A stretch of DNA of 64,000 bases from Prostheceraeus crozeri (lineage: Eukaryota > Platyhelminthes > Polycladida > Euryleptidae). The DNA lies in the NCBI GenBank assembly GCA_907163375.1, contig CAJQUW010012972.1:124001-188000 (forward strand). Reading direction: 5' to 3'. Below are positions 1 to 12,234 of this stretch, in pieces. The notes under the pieces are model-generated. The model did not search any database. It worked only from the letters and a program-made list of their open reading frames with translations, and was not told where the DNA came from. How positions within the stretch are numbered: position 1 is the stretch's first letter; each line of letters starts with the position of its first letter. A program made the position numbers and the translations under genes.

Positions 1-357
1 CGGACTCATTATGATGAGGTTAAGCTCGAGCTGCTGTCTGTTCGCCGTGCTCGTATCATTGCAAGCGCAGCCTATAAAATGACTAACGATACTTGTCCCC
101 GTGCTTTTCTCTTATATAAACCCTTACAACGTCAGCTCAATTACAACCTCAGACAAACCTACTATGAGCTGCCTAAAAATATGCAGCCCACTAATCCGCC
201 ATCCGAGCGCTTTCGGCGGGCACCTTTATCCCTCACAAGTGGCATTATAAACATTCTTCCCCACTCATCCCTACAATCATGTTCCCTGTCAGCTTTTCAA
301 ACACACCTGAAATCCCTTGCCTCACATGTTTTGTGTAATTTTCCGAATCAGTCTTAA
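1..357 (+). pseudogene. LINE reverse transcriptase, C-terminal fragment
   Basis: The frame is open from the first base of the window to a stop at 355-357. It encodes the tail typical of ORF2 in CR1/Jockey-like non-LTR retrotransposons: a basic helix (RRARIIASAAYKM), then the run that usually ends these proteins, with an LP-like stretch and SLSAFQTHLKSL close to the stop. No palm motifs are present because the element is cut by the window edge. This is family-level recognition from C-terminal layout only. It could equally be the end of a truncated insertion. Confidence 0.5.
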
Positions 358-1485
358 CTCTGTGTGTGTATCCACTGTCTTTGCTCAATAATGTAATGTG
401 TGAACCTTATAGTCTTTGTATGTTGATAAGTACTTCCTATCAGTACTATTTTCAACATTATTTAGCACGTGCATTCGCGCTGTGCTAGTGTATCCAAGCA
501 GTCTTGTAGTTGTACATCTTTCCAACGGCATATATTTGCCATGGCTAATAAAATGTTGATGAATGAAAGAATGAGTCAATGCTCCCAGTTGCTCTAATAG
601 TAGTTCGATAACCTCCAAACACTGCAACCATGGTGCTATAAGGCGTAAGAAATTGTGGTGCTCCACGTTCATAAGATTGGCGCTGTGCTTATATTCCGAA
701 TCGAAGTTGTGATACCGAAAGTGTGAAACTGTTCTTGATTACTAAGAGATGTTCAGCTGAACATAAAATATTGACAGCAGTACATAAAAAATCTACGCAT
801 AAGAACATGAAAAATTGACGTGGGGCTCAACATTTTTTACGCCAGTTTACACAGTGCATAAATGTGCGCAGCGGTCCGACCACTGCATCGCACGGTGAAA
901 ACGTAGAGCAAATCAGTGGAGGAATGTATGTTCTGGAACAATGTGATCAAAGACTCCGGCAAAACATCGCCGTACTCACTGATGTTCCATCAGAATCGCC
1001 AAGCTAGATGTGGCGCGGTGAGCCACTGAATGAACCGACCATGGAAAATTCCGTGATGCACCACTTCGCGAATCCGTACATTATTGGTATCTCGTTTATC
1101 TGCGATCTAATGGCAGCTGCATGTCTGAATTGAGTGGACACTACCGCATAACTTGCATCAGATCGTCCGTCTCAGTAGAACTCAATGAAGATGGTATCAC
1201 AAGACATGAAGATGGTATCTTGTTGCTTGACGAGATGTTCAATCTGGTGAAAGTTATTCAGAAGCTAGTGACTCAAAACGTAGTGCAATGGAACAAATTA
1301 CTCATTTTACAAGCGACTCGTTGGACCTATTTTATAACGATGAATGCTCTGATTCTGACAGTGCAGAAGAATTATAAGTTTTGCATCCTACTACTTCAAG
1401 AAGACGTGGATCAAGAAACCGTCGTCCCCATGCGAGAATATGGACCTTCGACAATATGTCACTTAAGTATCACCTTCGTATTACT
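358..1485. other. non-coding stretch, nothing recognised
   Basis: No recognisable gene, RNA or repeat boundary is visible. An open frame begins at 1,121 on the plus strand, but its 3' third is the 21-bp minisatellite of the neighbouring transposon and the rest resembles nothing I know, so I do not call it a gene. Confidence 0.4.
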
Positions 1486-1505
1486 ACTATATCTTTTCAA
1501 CATTA

Positions 1506-1847
1506 AATTGAGAATAGTCCAGATTGAATTGAGAAATGCCAAAATTGAAATGGGAATAGTCCAGATTGAAATGAGAATAGTCAAAATTGAACTGAGAATA
1601 GTCAAAATCAAAATGAGAATAGTCAATATCAAAATGGGAATAGTCAAAATTAAAATGAGAATTTTTTTAATGATTTTTCCCTACTTTTGACAGTTTGTCC
1701 TTGCTAAAATCATACACAAGACAGGCCAAGACGGATCTGGATGTTGATAATGACTGTAGTTCATAGCTTTTATCATAAGTGTTTATGAAACTCACCATCT
1801 TAATTTCAAAGCATGATATATATGTACTATATCAAGTATATCGACAC
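1506..1847 (+). repeat. left terminal inverted repeat with 21-bp minisatellite
   Basis: The outer part is a tandem array of 21-bp units (about 7.5 units, to about 1,664), each of the type GAGAATAGTCMARATTGAA. In frame it would encode the heptad-like RIVKIKM repeat. The inner part, to about 1,847, is unique sequence matched in inverted orientation at 4,804-4,980. Confidence 0.85.
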
Positions 1848-2144
1848 AAGGTGTTTATGCGTTACTTACTTATGATGCTTCATTCTTTTAGCTAACACGA
1901 CTTTGTCGTTTGGAGAATTACCCGTATTAAAAGACGCAAAAATAATAAACATTAAATAAACGTAATTTAATGATCGTGAATCAATTGATAGACATAGTAT
2001 GTACTGTATAATCTAATGATAATAAGCAGGTTACCCTATATTTCATAAATCTCTCACCCATTTGAATAACAAATAAAAAAATTCTATTTCCAAAGATTGT
2101 TTTCGTTTGTAATCATACACACGTAAATTACATAATTGAATGAT

Positions 2145-3159
2145 TTAGAACTGAACGTCCTCTAGGTTCAACACACTAGGGAGTAGGTTCTGGATGGACG
2201 CCACGAAATTCGCACACCTGTTCGGTGTTATTTCTGGTATTGAGTTGACTATTGCACTCTCAAGCTGTCGTAATCTCGCTTCAGTTTGACTGATGCCCGC
2301 AAGATCGTTTGGAAATATACCCTGCAAGTCTGCTTTTCACAGCGGCTTTTAAACATAACCACGCTCGCTCGATTGGATTTAGCGTTGGGTTGTATGGTGC
2401 AGCCGCAAAATGAAATGCATCCGAAACTCTTCCTCCTGAGTAACATCATCATTACCGGTATGGCATGGGGCATTGTCCAAGACCAACACAACAATAGAGT
2501 TGTAGATTTCATTAGCACGTCTCAGACATTCACGGACCGATTCTGTGGCATCTTCTTTCTTGAAGGATCCTCGTCGAACCTCATGGTGTATCAAACCGAT
2601 ACTGCTGATACATCCAATGAGATGTGCGTTGGCTCCTCGACTTCCAGCAGCCACTGTTGTACATCGAGTTCCGACCCTCCTTCCTTGTGATATGGAGATT
2701 GATGTTTGTTTTATCCACATATAGGACAGGCAAATTCATCGATTGATAATGTAAAAGATCGGTTGCAAATTGTTTCCGCATTTCTTTGTTAACTTGCATA
2801 TTGGCCCTCTCTGGTTCAAAACGTATAGCTTTTAACGTGTATAGAGCCGTATCTAAATGCTGTCGAATGCATTCCTTTGAAGCTACGATACTGTATGTTG
2901 AATTCAATTGATTCTTCAAATCATTCAGAGTTACTCTTGGATTATCCTCAATTCTCGTGATCAGAAACTGACGATGATCATCGTTCAGTTTGCGACGACG
3001 GTTTCCTCCTCGTCGGTCAGACTTTTCGCCTTCGCGAATCCATCGATATGCAGTCGACGTCTTCACATGTAAACTTGTAGCCAATTGTCTCCATTCACCA
3101 CCGCTATTGTATGAGGCCAAAATCTGAGACATTTTCTCCGATGCATCCACCTTCTTCAT
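2145..3159 (-). pseudogene. IS630/Tc1-mariner DDE transposase, frameshifted
   Basis: The gene begins with an ATG at 3,159-3,157. It opens with a helix-turn-helix region (WRQLATSLHVKTSTAYRWI), a basic linker (RRGGNRRRK) and a second winged-helix-like part. Three catalytic blocks follow: LYVDKTNINLHI (first Asp), VLVLDNAPCH (second Asp) and YNPTLNPIERAW (Glu). The spacing between the last two is about 35 residues, though frameshifts blur the count. The blocks lie in different frames, with shifts near 2,680, near 2,400 and near 2,330, so no full-length transposase can be made. The final segment (2,145-2,327) reads as a normal C-terminus. The family assignment is firm. The subfamily, a eukaryotic type close to bacterial IS630, is inferred. 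Confidence 0.85.
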
Positions 3160-4803
3160 GTACTGGGACTGACATTGTGCTTAGGTTCTCTCCGCGAAGT
3201 AGCTGGTTAGGTGATTCTGCTCGAATTGTCTACCATTCTCATACGATAATGAAAATCATCCCAGCAGCCATTTATAATAGAATATAATGCTTACTAATTC
3301 AAATTATTAATTGAAGTAGTCCTAATGAGGACTGATGGCGTTCTCCACTCCGCAAGTGTACAGATGCAATGTTACTGTAACCATTGGATTAATCAGTTCT
3401 TAAAAGAACTCAATGGAGCTTTCTCGTGGCAACGAATTAAAAGTTATCAGCTTTGGCCCAATATCTGGTAGAAGTGGAAATCTTAAGATTTGTAACACTA
3501 CTCATTCTTACTGTTAATATACTAATACCATAGATTCCAAACACTGCCGTATACATGTTCAAAACAGACGTCTAATATACCTTACCGACTACAGATGCTG
3601 GTAGTGGAAATACAATAGGACAATGGTCATCATAGGTTAAGGAAATTAAAAATGGATATTATAAAACAAGATCGATGGATAAAATTTGGAAAAGTGGAGG
3701 TAAAACATGGAAATGCAATAATGCTACTACACCGATTCTGACACTACACATGGTGGATAATGGTAATAGTGGAAAGTGGATAATGGAGGCAAACAATAGA
3801 ACTACAATGACACTCTACTACACCGAAAGCAATGAAATTATACACACTATAACTAAGACTACACATGGGAGATACTATTTCTTCACTTGAATTTGTTATC
3901 GCCAGTTTCTTCATCCGTCTATAATACTTCATGTAATCCCACATTTCTTCATTTGTTCTTCATTTGAAATACAATACATCGATCACTACTTCAGCTACCG
4001 ATTAAGGGATATAAAACATAATACTGCAGTCCGTCAGTCATCAGCAGGTACTCGTCTAGTTGTGTTTCGACACCTAACATGAACATTCAAACCCAGACGA
4101 GCGGGGTCCCACACATAGTGGCTGACAAAATACTGAATAGGTAACGATATGTCTTAAAAGATATGCCACAAAGATAAGTCAGACATCATTCAAATGTTAC
4201 GTTTCCCACATGTAAACTCATCCTGTCATTAAATTCATACCATGAATAAATACATTTTGCTCTTTGCGATCCGCACATTTAAACAAATCCTGTACATCAA
4301 TCTTTGCCTTTTCGATTCCCACAAGTAAACAGACCCCGTTCATCCTCGAATCCGATAAATATGTAATCGATGTGTGATAAATATGTAATCCGCCTTTACA
4401 CAAACTTCGCCTCATACATCAAGACTTAACAATGGGAGTTCTCTCAGCTCCCGTAAGCCACGCTAAGCGATCTGCATTCACTCTTCACCGCCCCCTGTCA
4501 TTCTTATATATGTCGAGTTCTAGATATCTATGCTTGAAATGCGCATCAGACAGAATTCTCACGAAAAGAATTATCATATCCCCAATCCTTTTTGTATAAT
4601 CTTGAAAGAAAGTGCCTGGGGAACACCAGTCACTGTGTGGTCATTGCAGTGTGAGGAAAGGTTAATTGATCAACAACAAGAAGGATTGTTCTTTCATAAA
4701 TCTAATGAACGCTTTAAATACCCTCAATTGCAAGTAGGCTTAATTTATATTTAGATCATTTAGTAGAGAAACCTATCTTTGAAAAACCGAAGCATTACAC
4801 GTA

Positions 4804-5099
4804 GTGTCGATATACTTTAGTATATGTACATCATGCTTTGAAATTAAGATAGTGAGTTGCATAAACACTTATGATAAAAGCTATGAACTACAGTCATTAT
4901 CAACATCCAGATCCGTCTTGGCCTGTCTTGTGTATAATTTTAGCAAGGACAAACTGTCAAAAGTAGGGAAAAATCATTAAAAAAATTCTCATTTTAATTT
5001 TGACTATTCTCATTTTGATTTTGACTATTCTCATTTCAATCTGGACTATTCCCATTTCAATTTTGGCATTTCTCAATTCAATCTGGACTATTCTCAATT
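4804..5099 (-). repeat. right terminal inverted repeat with 21-bp minisatellite
   Basis: This is the inverted partner of 1,506-1,847. It contains about two fewer 21-bp units than the left end. The inner part matches with scattered substitutions and small indels, which suggests the element is old. Confidence 0.85.
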
Positions 5100-5161
5100 T
5101 AATAATAATAATAATAATGCGTTTATTGAAATGAATGGAAATCATGCAGAGGCAAAGAAAA

Positions 5162-7523
5162 TTACAAGGTACTATTATACAGCTTGGTACAAAAAGGAAC
5201 GAGAGAAAGGGCACGACGTTGAGTTCTACACAGAGGCATTTCAAGATGCCGTGAGTAAGAAAGCCGACGAGGAACGAGTTCGTGTAAAACGTTATCAGGG
5301 TTGAACATTTCAGTGAAAGTCTTTAGGGTTTTCCGTTGTCTACGAGTTTCTAGATCTTCGAGGCAGGCGTTATGGCAATCATTCCCGCAAATGACCAGAT
5401 GACAAAGCCTTTGAAGTTTGACCAGACGTTGACTGCACTTTTTGTTAATACCGATAAACACTGGTGAATTGAACTCTATAATTGAGCGGATGTAGGCATT
5501 GTACACAGCAATTAGCCCCCATTTTGAAATGCCACAGGCTTTCGACCGCCGAAGAGCGTAAACCCTTTTAGAAGCACGCTTGTAGACATCATATACATGA
5601 TCGTTCCAATCAAACAATTGATTAAAAATAATACCCAAAAATTTCAGCTGGGAGCAAGACTTAATATGAAGCACGCTACTCTGATAGCTGAAGCGGGAGC
5701 AACGCCAAATAAACATGCTTTTAGTTTTAGCCTTATTAAGGATCAGTCCGTGGGATAGGCACCAGGAGTTCACATTCTCCTCTTCCATTGATATGTTATG
5801 ATCAACATCGGAAATACTTGTAATGGGAATCATGACTAAGATGTCGTCAGCGTACTTGATTAATCTAACAGAGTCAGATTTCGGATGTAGGGATCCCATA
5901 TGAGCCGCAAATAACAGAGGGGCGATTATTGATCCTTGCGGCACGCCAGACGATACATCCCGAAAGGAGCTGTACACGATGTCTTGAAGGCTAACACGGT
6001 ACTTTCTGTCTTGAAGAAATGATACGAGCCACCTTATAAATCCATTTGGAAAATTACCAGAGACGAGAGTCTGGGTGACAGCTCTGTGCGGCAGGGAATC
6101 GAACGCACTTTGGAGATCGAACGAAAGTATAACAAGACCAACAAGGTCCGTAGAGTCAAGAGCAGAGGTAGCGAAATCATGGACTTGTATATGAGCATGC
6201 AGTGTTCCAGTTTTAGGCTTATAGGCAAATTGGTTTGAACCAAACAACTTGATAAGATCGGATGAAATTGATCGAGCGACAAATCTTTCCAGCATTTTAG
6301 AAAGGATAGGCAGTACGGAGATCGGACGAAAACATTCGCTGTTAAATTTACCAGATTTAGGAATCGGCACAATATTGGCGGTCTTCCAAATAGAAGGTAC
6401 ATACCCAAAAGAAATAGATTCACAGAACAAATGCGTCACAGGTTCACACAAAACATGAGCAGATGCTTAAATCAGAGTGGAACATAATGAGTCAATACCA
6501 GGAGCCCGTTGGCACAATTTGAGCATTTTGAGACCCAGCGTTTCTTTGCTTTTGCAATTTCTGCTTTGATTTTGTCCCTGTAGTGCACGTATAAGGGCAT
6601 GTTGCCTTCCCTGTATGCCTTGTACCTGAAATTGATTAATTGTTTAAGGATGGGTGTGATCCAAGACTTGTCTTTGGATGACATCTCCACGTAGTGCAGA
6701 GGAATTTCTTGAAGTGCCACATCAAAGAAGGAATAGAAAAGAGAGCATTTATCTTCTAAAGTAAAATCAGAGTTGTACATGTGATGCCACGGGGCTTGTT
6801 GTAAACAGGAGACAAAATTGTCGACTTAGTTCTTGCGGAAATCATAGATCTTTCGTATGTGTGAAACTTGAACAGAGACATTACATGGGTTCATTAAAAC
6901 AGAATTGTGATCAGACAACCCAAATGGTGGACATGAAATCACGTTTGAGTACCTAGTACAGGATCAACAAAAATTGTCCAAGGTAGCGGTCCCTCGAGTG
7001 GGAAAATCAACAACTTGTTTGAGACCAAATTGACTTTCGACATCATTACAAGGAAAATTGTTGAAATCACCAACTAGCATAACATGGGTGGTTGGGTATG
7101 CATCAAAGACACTTTGTAAACTGACAACGAGAAAGTCAGAAATACTGTGTAACTCATTTACGGACAGGTTCGGTGGTATATACGCGCACATAACACAAAT
7201 CAAAGGATCTTTTGTCATGATACACACACATTCAATAGACTTAAGGAAATCTGACAGATCAAACCTACACGAAGTGAAGATGTCATTGACAAAGATACAA
7301 ACAACCCCGCCCTTCTTGCCGCTACTTCTATCACACCGGTAAGGCTGAGAATAACCATTCAAAAGAATTTCATCATTAGACACATTATCACTGAGCCAGC
7401 TCTCGGTAATAGCGATGACATCAGGTTTAGAGGCTTGAGTAAAAACGAGAAGCTCGTCTATTTTCGGCCTCAGCGAGCGAATGTTAGAGAGTAAAAGAGA
7501 GGGAAAAGAAGTCTTAAAATTCC
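5162..7523 (-). pseudogene. LINE ORF2: AP endonuclease plus reverse transcriptase, broken
   Basis: Reading leftward, 7,523-6,964 encodes an APE-type endonuclease (IRSLRPKIDELL, the ITESWL catalytic-Glu block, and the VGDFNNF block). 6,780-6,472 encodes the linker before the polymerase (KSWITPILKQLINFRYKAY). 6,451-5,162 encodes the reverse transcriptase with FRPISVLPILSKMLER, the fingers block FAYKPKTGT, the catalytic Asp in FDLQSAFDSL, SGVPQGSIIAPLLF and the catalytic YADD, ending in the usual C-terminal tail. Frame changes and stops occur between these parts (about 6,781-6,963 and 6,452-6,471), and linker sequence appears to be missing. ORF2 proteins nick DNA and copy their RNA at the nick; this copy cannot. 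Confidence 0.85.
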
Positions 7524-8336
7524 TTAATGAAAATTTTCATACGTAGGAGCCGAATTGCTAACTGCATTTTTGGAACAAATTTGACCTTTCCAGATCACGT
7601 ATGAAGCATTCCTGTCTTCATTTAGACGTCTCAACTGTGCTCTCATAATTTTGTCATTCTCCTGCTGCGCTCTCGTTAGGTCATTGCTGATGAAAATCCT
7701 CTTAGTTGCATCATTGTACCGCAGTTTCTTGGAATTTTTGATGATATACAATTTCTCCTGAAAGGAACTACATTTGACCAACGAAAGTCTGACACCTTGC
7801 CGATTTGGGCGGCCAATCCTCTTAACAGATACTGGCGAGAAGTCGTCATTAGCAGGCCCTGTGATGTCGTCCACAATAAGTTGCACCTGAGACATGTCAT
7901 GCGATTGACGTTCCTCAACCGTACCATCAGTTGCCTCAGGAACACCGTGAAAAATGAGATTTACACGCCTGGACAATCTATCGACCATTTCATTATACAT
8001 AGCCTCAGAATTTACTTTCATTTCATTCTTAAGATACTCATTTTCTGATTTCAAGCCATCGCACAAGGACAGATTATTGCACGTGACTGTCAGCTGATCT
8101 AGTCTGCTTAATACAGGCTTCAACATGCAATCGATCTTCTCTGACACTAATCTAGCAACTGTGACTGACACGCTTTCCACGCGCAACGGGTCATTGTCTT
8201 TGGTCGATTGCTTCACGTGAATCAGGGCATTGATCAGAGATTGCTTTCTGATGCTACCCTTTCTCTGTTCAAGTTCAGCACTTGATAACTGAAGTATATC
8301 ATCCACATTCATTTTCTGGAATTGAGGTGTGTTCAT
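7524..8336 (-). CDS. LINE ORF1 protein (coiled coil plus RRM-like domain)
   Basis: This frame encodes about 270 residues, taking the first ATG at 8,336. The N-terminal half is charged and helical and probably forms a coiled coil (LKSENEYLKNEMKVNSEAM). It is followed by RRVNLIFHGVPEA, the start of the RRM-like nucleic-acid-binding domain found in ORF1 proteins of CR1/L2/Daphne-type LINEs, then by an LR-rich C-terminus. ORF1 proteins coat the LINE RNA and form the ribonucleoprotein. The frame is uninterrupted although ORF2 is damaged. A leucine codon 13 codons upstream could extend it, but no ATG lies there. Confidence 0.65.
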   Translation of the reverse strand: MNTPQFQKMNVDDILQLSSAELEQRKGSIRKQSLINALIHVKQSTKDNDPLRVESVSVTVARLVSEKIDCMLKPVLSRLDQLTVTCNNLSLCDGLKSENEYLKNEMKVNSEAMYNEMVDRLSRRVNLIFHGVPEATDGTVEERQSHDMSQVQLIVDDITGPANDDFSPVSVKRIGRPNRQGVRLSLVKCSSFQEKLYIIKNSKKLRYNDATKRIFISNDLTRAQQENDKIMRAQLRRLNEDRNASYVIWKGQICSKNAVSNSAPTYENFH

Positions 8337-8755
8337 TAAATTTGCAGGGCGATGAGGGTTGTACTGTCTATGCAAAATCGCAAAATTTTACAAGGACAGA
8401 CAATACAACAGCTTGAAGCGCCACCTCTGAACACGGACCGTTAGTGCAGAGACACAAAAAGGTTGTGACGTCAAAACACACGTGACTTGAATGGGCCAAC
8501 CAGAATAGGATAAACACGATGAATACGGACGTAGGATGAAGAACGACGCAATAAGTCCAGAGGTAAGGATAACTTGGGAACCAGACGACGGATAACGATG
8601 AAACCAACGTAGAACCACTCAGATGACGACGAGAATTGGGATGAAGCCAAAATTCACAAAAATTGGAGCACAGGAACCGGAGAACGAGGCATCAGGAACC
8701 AAACACAGTCACACCGATCAGAGAGACACAACCGTCGCGCACCACGTTTCAAAGT

Positions 8756-9329
8756 TTTAAGTTTTTAATGTTGAAAAGGTATAGTTCATTTAATTAACTG
8801 CTTAATGGTTCTTGAAATCACGAGGAACTGTAAGATAATGGATCATTTAATTGTTTTATAGTGGTGCTTTAATGTAGGTAGACTTTTTTAGGATAACTTT
8901 TTGATGTTATTAGAAATTGTAATTCGCTTTATCGCTACTCTTCAAGTCAGCATAGAAATGGGAATGACAGCTTACTAGCAAGATCCCTCGGTAATTATGT
9001 TGTGCAGTTAGATGTCTCTGAAAATTTTTAGAAATGCTAATATTCATCTCTGATATCTTAATTGAACTCTGTTGATCTATGTCATTTGTTACTGTTATGA
9101 ATATCGGTATTGTGAAGATATTTGATGCATGTTTTGAAACAGTAGCTAGGCAAAAGTAGTTTCAGCTTATGTGCTGCACGTTTCAGCTACGGCTGTTAAG
9201 AGAAGGTACTGGTAAGTTTTGACCAGCAGTTTTGCACTGTATATCACACATCAAACCCCTTCCAAGGTCAGCTTCAGCAGCGTAAGAGGACTGAGGTCCA
9301 ATTACGACGCCATCAATCCTTTTCAATGT
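8756..9329. other. non-coding gap between two LINE copies
   Basis: AT-rich sequence without a supported gene. At 8,764-8,785 there is a 22-nt stretch that matches 1,486-1,507 in inverted orientation with one mismatch. Confidence 0.4.
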
Positions 9330-12100
9330 TCTTTCTAAAAAGATCGATTTTCGTCTACAAGAGTATCCCACCGCTGAGGTTGCCGTTTTTGGTGACTTCA
9401 ACGTGCACTATGTTGACTGGCTTGTGCACGCACGAACCACTGATCTCTCCGGTCAGGCAGCCGAGGATTTTGCAGTCTCTCGCAACTTCAGTCCAATTGT
9501 CACTTGTCCTGTCAGAGTGCCTGACCCACAGAGATAAATTGCTTTGTCTGCGTTGTTTGGTCTAGAGATAACATTTTTTAATATTGATGGTCACGCTTAG
9601 AACTAGTCCCGAGGGGCAGGAAGATCCATTTTTCATTGAACGTAATGCGATTTGAAGTCTGAATTCTGACGGACTAGATAATTGACACCGCAATGCACGG
9701 TCAGTAAACTTAGATCGTGAGGAGTCGAACGATGGGAACAATATTTCCATTTGACGAATTTATCATGGAGAAACACTGAGTCACTTTCCACTTTAAAGAT
9801 GTTCAGACTTCAGTGTGAAAAGGGTCGATCGTGTGCTCCCTAATACGACTTTAGTTACGCTTTGCGCGCTTGGCCCATCACGTAAGCCAAAGGGATACAT
9901 AGTTCTCCACCTCTCTCTACCACTGTATACAGTGGCTGAGATAGAACCACGTCACCCCTAGAGTAGCCGCGACAGCCGAATCCATCTCTGTGGCGTGACC
10001 GAGCTGGGGATACTGGATATCTCCTTGACCTATTTCTCACCTCAAATCCAACTTGTTTTTCACACAAGGTTACCTCTCCCCTCGGTACGTCTAATCACTG
10101 TGTTATCACAGTTTCTGGCAAACAAACTTGCTCCACACTGTCTGCAACTTTCCATAGAAAAGCTTATCAATTCTCCAAAGCAGACTCGTGTGGCTTTCGC
10201 ACCTCTTAGTCAAGTTCAAACTGAGACTTTGATTCTGAGCGAGAACGTCTACGAGTCAGTGCAAGAACTGACAGAGTGGCTTCAGATAGGGATGTTGGCC
10301 TACATTCCTCACCGTACTTTCCAAATGAAGCCCCACTCCCAACCTTGGCTTACACCAGATTGTGCAGCTGCAACCTGCCAGCGTGACCACTTTTTCCACA
10401 GGCATAAGCGTGACAGTATCGCTGGCAATCTTGAATTGTACAAAACCGTACGTAGAAATTGCAAGGAAACCAAGCATCAGGCCAAAAGCCGTTAAGCTTT
10501 GTATGTACGGAAATCCATTACTGCCCAAAAGCTTGGTTGACTCGTGGAGGATTTACAGTTGTGTCACCAATGGGAGCAAATCCTCCATCCCAGCACTCGT
10601 CATGCCGAAGTCAGTACTTCTATGGTGACAACCTCAGTAGATAAAGCCAAGCTTCTTTGCAAGGAGTTTGCGAAGAATTCAACATTGGACTATGGAGATA
10701 GAGTTCCACCTCCAATTCCCACGCGCACTGATGAGACAGTTAGACCTCCTTCAGTCATAGTCCGAATCAAAAAGATCATCGCAGGTCAATAGCTCTAAGT
10801 CTAGTGGACCAGATGGCATCCCGGTTACGGTCTTCAAGCATCTCTCACCTGAACTTTCTCTACTTTTATCCAAACTGTTTAATAAATGTGTATCCACCGG
10901 TGAGTTTCCCTCTTGTTGGAAAGTAGCTTATGTGGTTCCAGTTCCAAAGAAAGGTTCTGACTCATCTCTTCGATCTAGCTACCGTCCTATCAGCCTGCTT
11001 CCAATTACTGGCAAGATTTTTGAAGCAGTGATTAGCCAACATATTGTTAACTTCCTTGAAACTCGGAACTTTCTATCAGAAGAACAGCATGGCTTCAGGC
11101 AAATTCGATCAACTGCAGATCTTCTTTCATATGTCACTGAACATGTGAGTCGTGTTCTCAACAGAGAAGGTGAGACGAGATCGGTCGCCCTGGATATTTC
11201 CAAGGCATTCGATGAAGTCTGACATCAGGGACTCCTTAGGAGGCTTAAGTCCTATGGAGTTGCTGATCAACTCCACAAACGTCTTGCTTCTTTCCTTAGT
11301 GACCGGCAGATATCTGTCGTCCTAGATGGCCAAAAATCTTCCATCAAGGTAATCAATGCAGGAGCTCCTCAAGGGTCAATTTTGGGACCCACTATCTTTC
11401 TGCTGTACATCAACGACCTCCCAGACTGCCGTAAATTGGTAATGGATGCAGATGACACGATACTCTTCAATTCCAAAGAGCGACTAGCTAAGAACACTCA
11501 GCAACGTCAGTAGTTATGCAACGTTCTTAATGAAGACTAACGCAGTCTCAGAATGGGGCGCCAAATGGCTTGTTTGTTTCAAACCTTCAAAAACTCAGAG
11601 TATTCTGCACTCACGACTTAAAGGAGATGATGATGATCATAGCATTACGATGTCAGATAATAGGATCAGAGAACAAAATTCCATCTCCTTCCTTCGATTG
11701 GCGGTTACGAAAGACTTGTCTTGGCAACCGTACATCCAGTCCATTCGCAAGCAGGCAGCTCAGCGCATTTCATAGTCTATTGTGCCAGCAGCTATCTTCC
11801 ACCACAGACTGTCTGCTATCTTTACAAGTCCACTATAACGTGTCAGGAATCTTATGGGTAACAAGTTGCAGCCGCTCTCCGTCAGACGGAATGTTGCTTC
11901 ACTCAGTCCATCATGTGAGTATGCTGACACGCGAGCTTAGAACACGCACGTACTGTGAGTTGTTCGAAAAGCTTCTTTGTTCGCACGGCACAGCTTTGGA
12001 ATCAGCTTGTCCATACCACTTTCACTTGATAAAACCTTGATACTTTCAAGAGGAGTGTGAACAGGTTTCTGATAGGGACAGCTTAATCAGATTAGAAGAT
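9330..12100 (+). pseudogene. LINE ORF2 remnant (endonuclease and reverse transcriptase), plus strand
   Basis: The order is endonuclease block with VAVFGDFNVHYVDW (about 9,380), a foreign 0.45-kb stretch, the end of the endonuclease (LLDLFLTSNP, about 10,020), a linker with WLTPDCAAATCQRDHFF, and the reverse transcriptase from 10,930 (VPVPKKGSD, YRPISLLPITGKIFE, EEQHGFRQ, LDISKAFDEV, GAPQGSILGPTIF). The catalytic box reads MDADD instead of YADD, and in-frame stops fall at 11,221 and after 11,510. A C-terminal tail continues to about 12,070. The lineage looks different from the minus-strand LINE at 5.1-8.7 kb and is closer to Jockey/CR1 types with RSTADL motifs. Clearly dead. Confidence 0.8.
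9536..9990. other. sequence interrupting the LINE endonuclease
   Basis: The endonuclease protein alignment stops at about 9,535 (PVRVPDPQR) and resumes near 9,990. In between is non-homologous DNA bordered by a 10-bp inverted pair, CCACAGAGAT (about 9,528) and ATCTCTGTGG (about 9,984). I do not recognise its content. It may be a small insertion or a local rearrangement. Confidence 0.4.
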
Positions 12101-12234
12101 CTGTCTCTTTTATCTTTATTTATTTAAAATTACACAATTTATTACTTTTTCATTGAGTAACCCCTAACTTCGTTCATGCCTCATGGCTGTGCTAGGGGTG
12201 AAAATTCTGTAAAAAAAGGGTGTTAGGCAAAGTT

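Larger units (their letters stand above)
1506..5099 (-). mobile_element. IS630/Tc1-like DNA transposon with long minisatellite-bearing inverted repeats
   Basis: The element starts AATTGAGAATAGTCCAGATT and ends with the reverse complement. It is flanked by TA on both sides (1,504-1,505 and 5,100-5,101), the target duplication of the Tc1/mariner superfamily. The inverted repeats are about 340 bp (left) and 296 bp (right), and they include tandem 21-bp units at their outer ends. A degraded DDE transposase lies on the minus strand inside. The element sits at the (AAT)n 3' tail of the LINE to its right, so it inserted after that LINE. The interior between the transposase and the right repeat (3,160-4,800) holds nothing else I recognise. 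Confidence 0.85.
5102..8755 (-). mobile_element. CR1/L2-like LINE retrotransposon, near full length but decayed
   Basis: On the minus strand the element runs from a 5' region near 8,755 through ORF1, an apurinic-type endonuclease and a reverse transcriptase. It ends in an (ATT)n tail seen on the plus strand as (AAT)n at 5,101-5,119. Such a microsatellite tail instead of poly(A) fits CR1/Jockey/RTE-type LINEs. ORF2 is broken between the endonuclease and reverse transcriptase; ORF1 is open. The IS630/Tc1-like transposon landed in its tail. The 5' limit is set only by loss of recognisable sequence. Confidence 0.75.

Noticed and set aside
1121-1690. A 189-codon frame on the plus strand
   Set aside because: Its 3' third is transposon minisatellite and its 5' part matches nothing I know; the frame crosses the transposon border.
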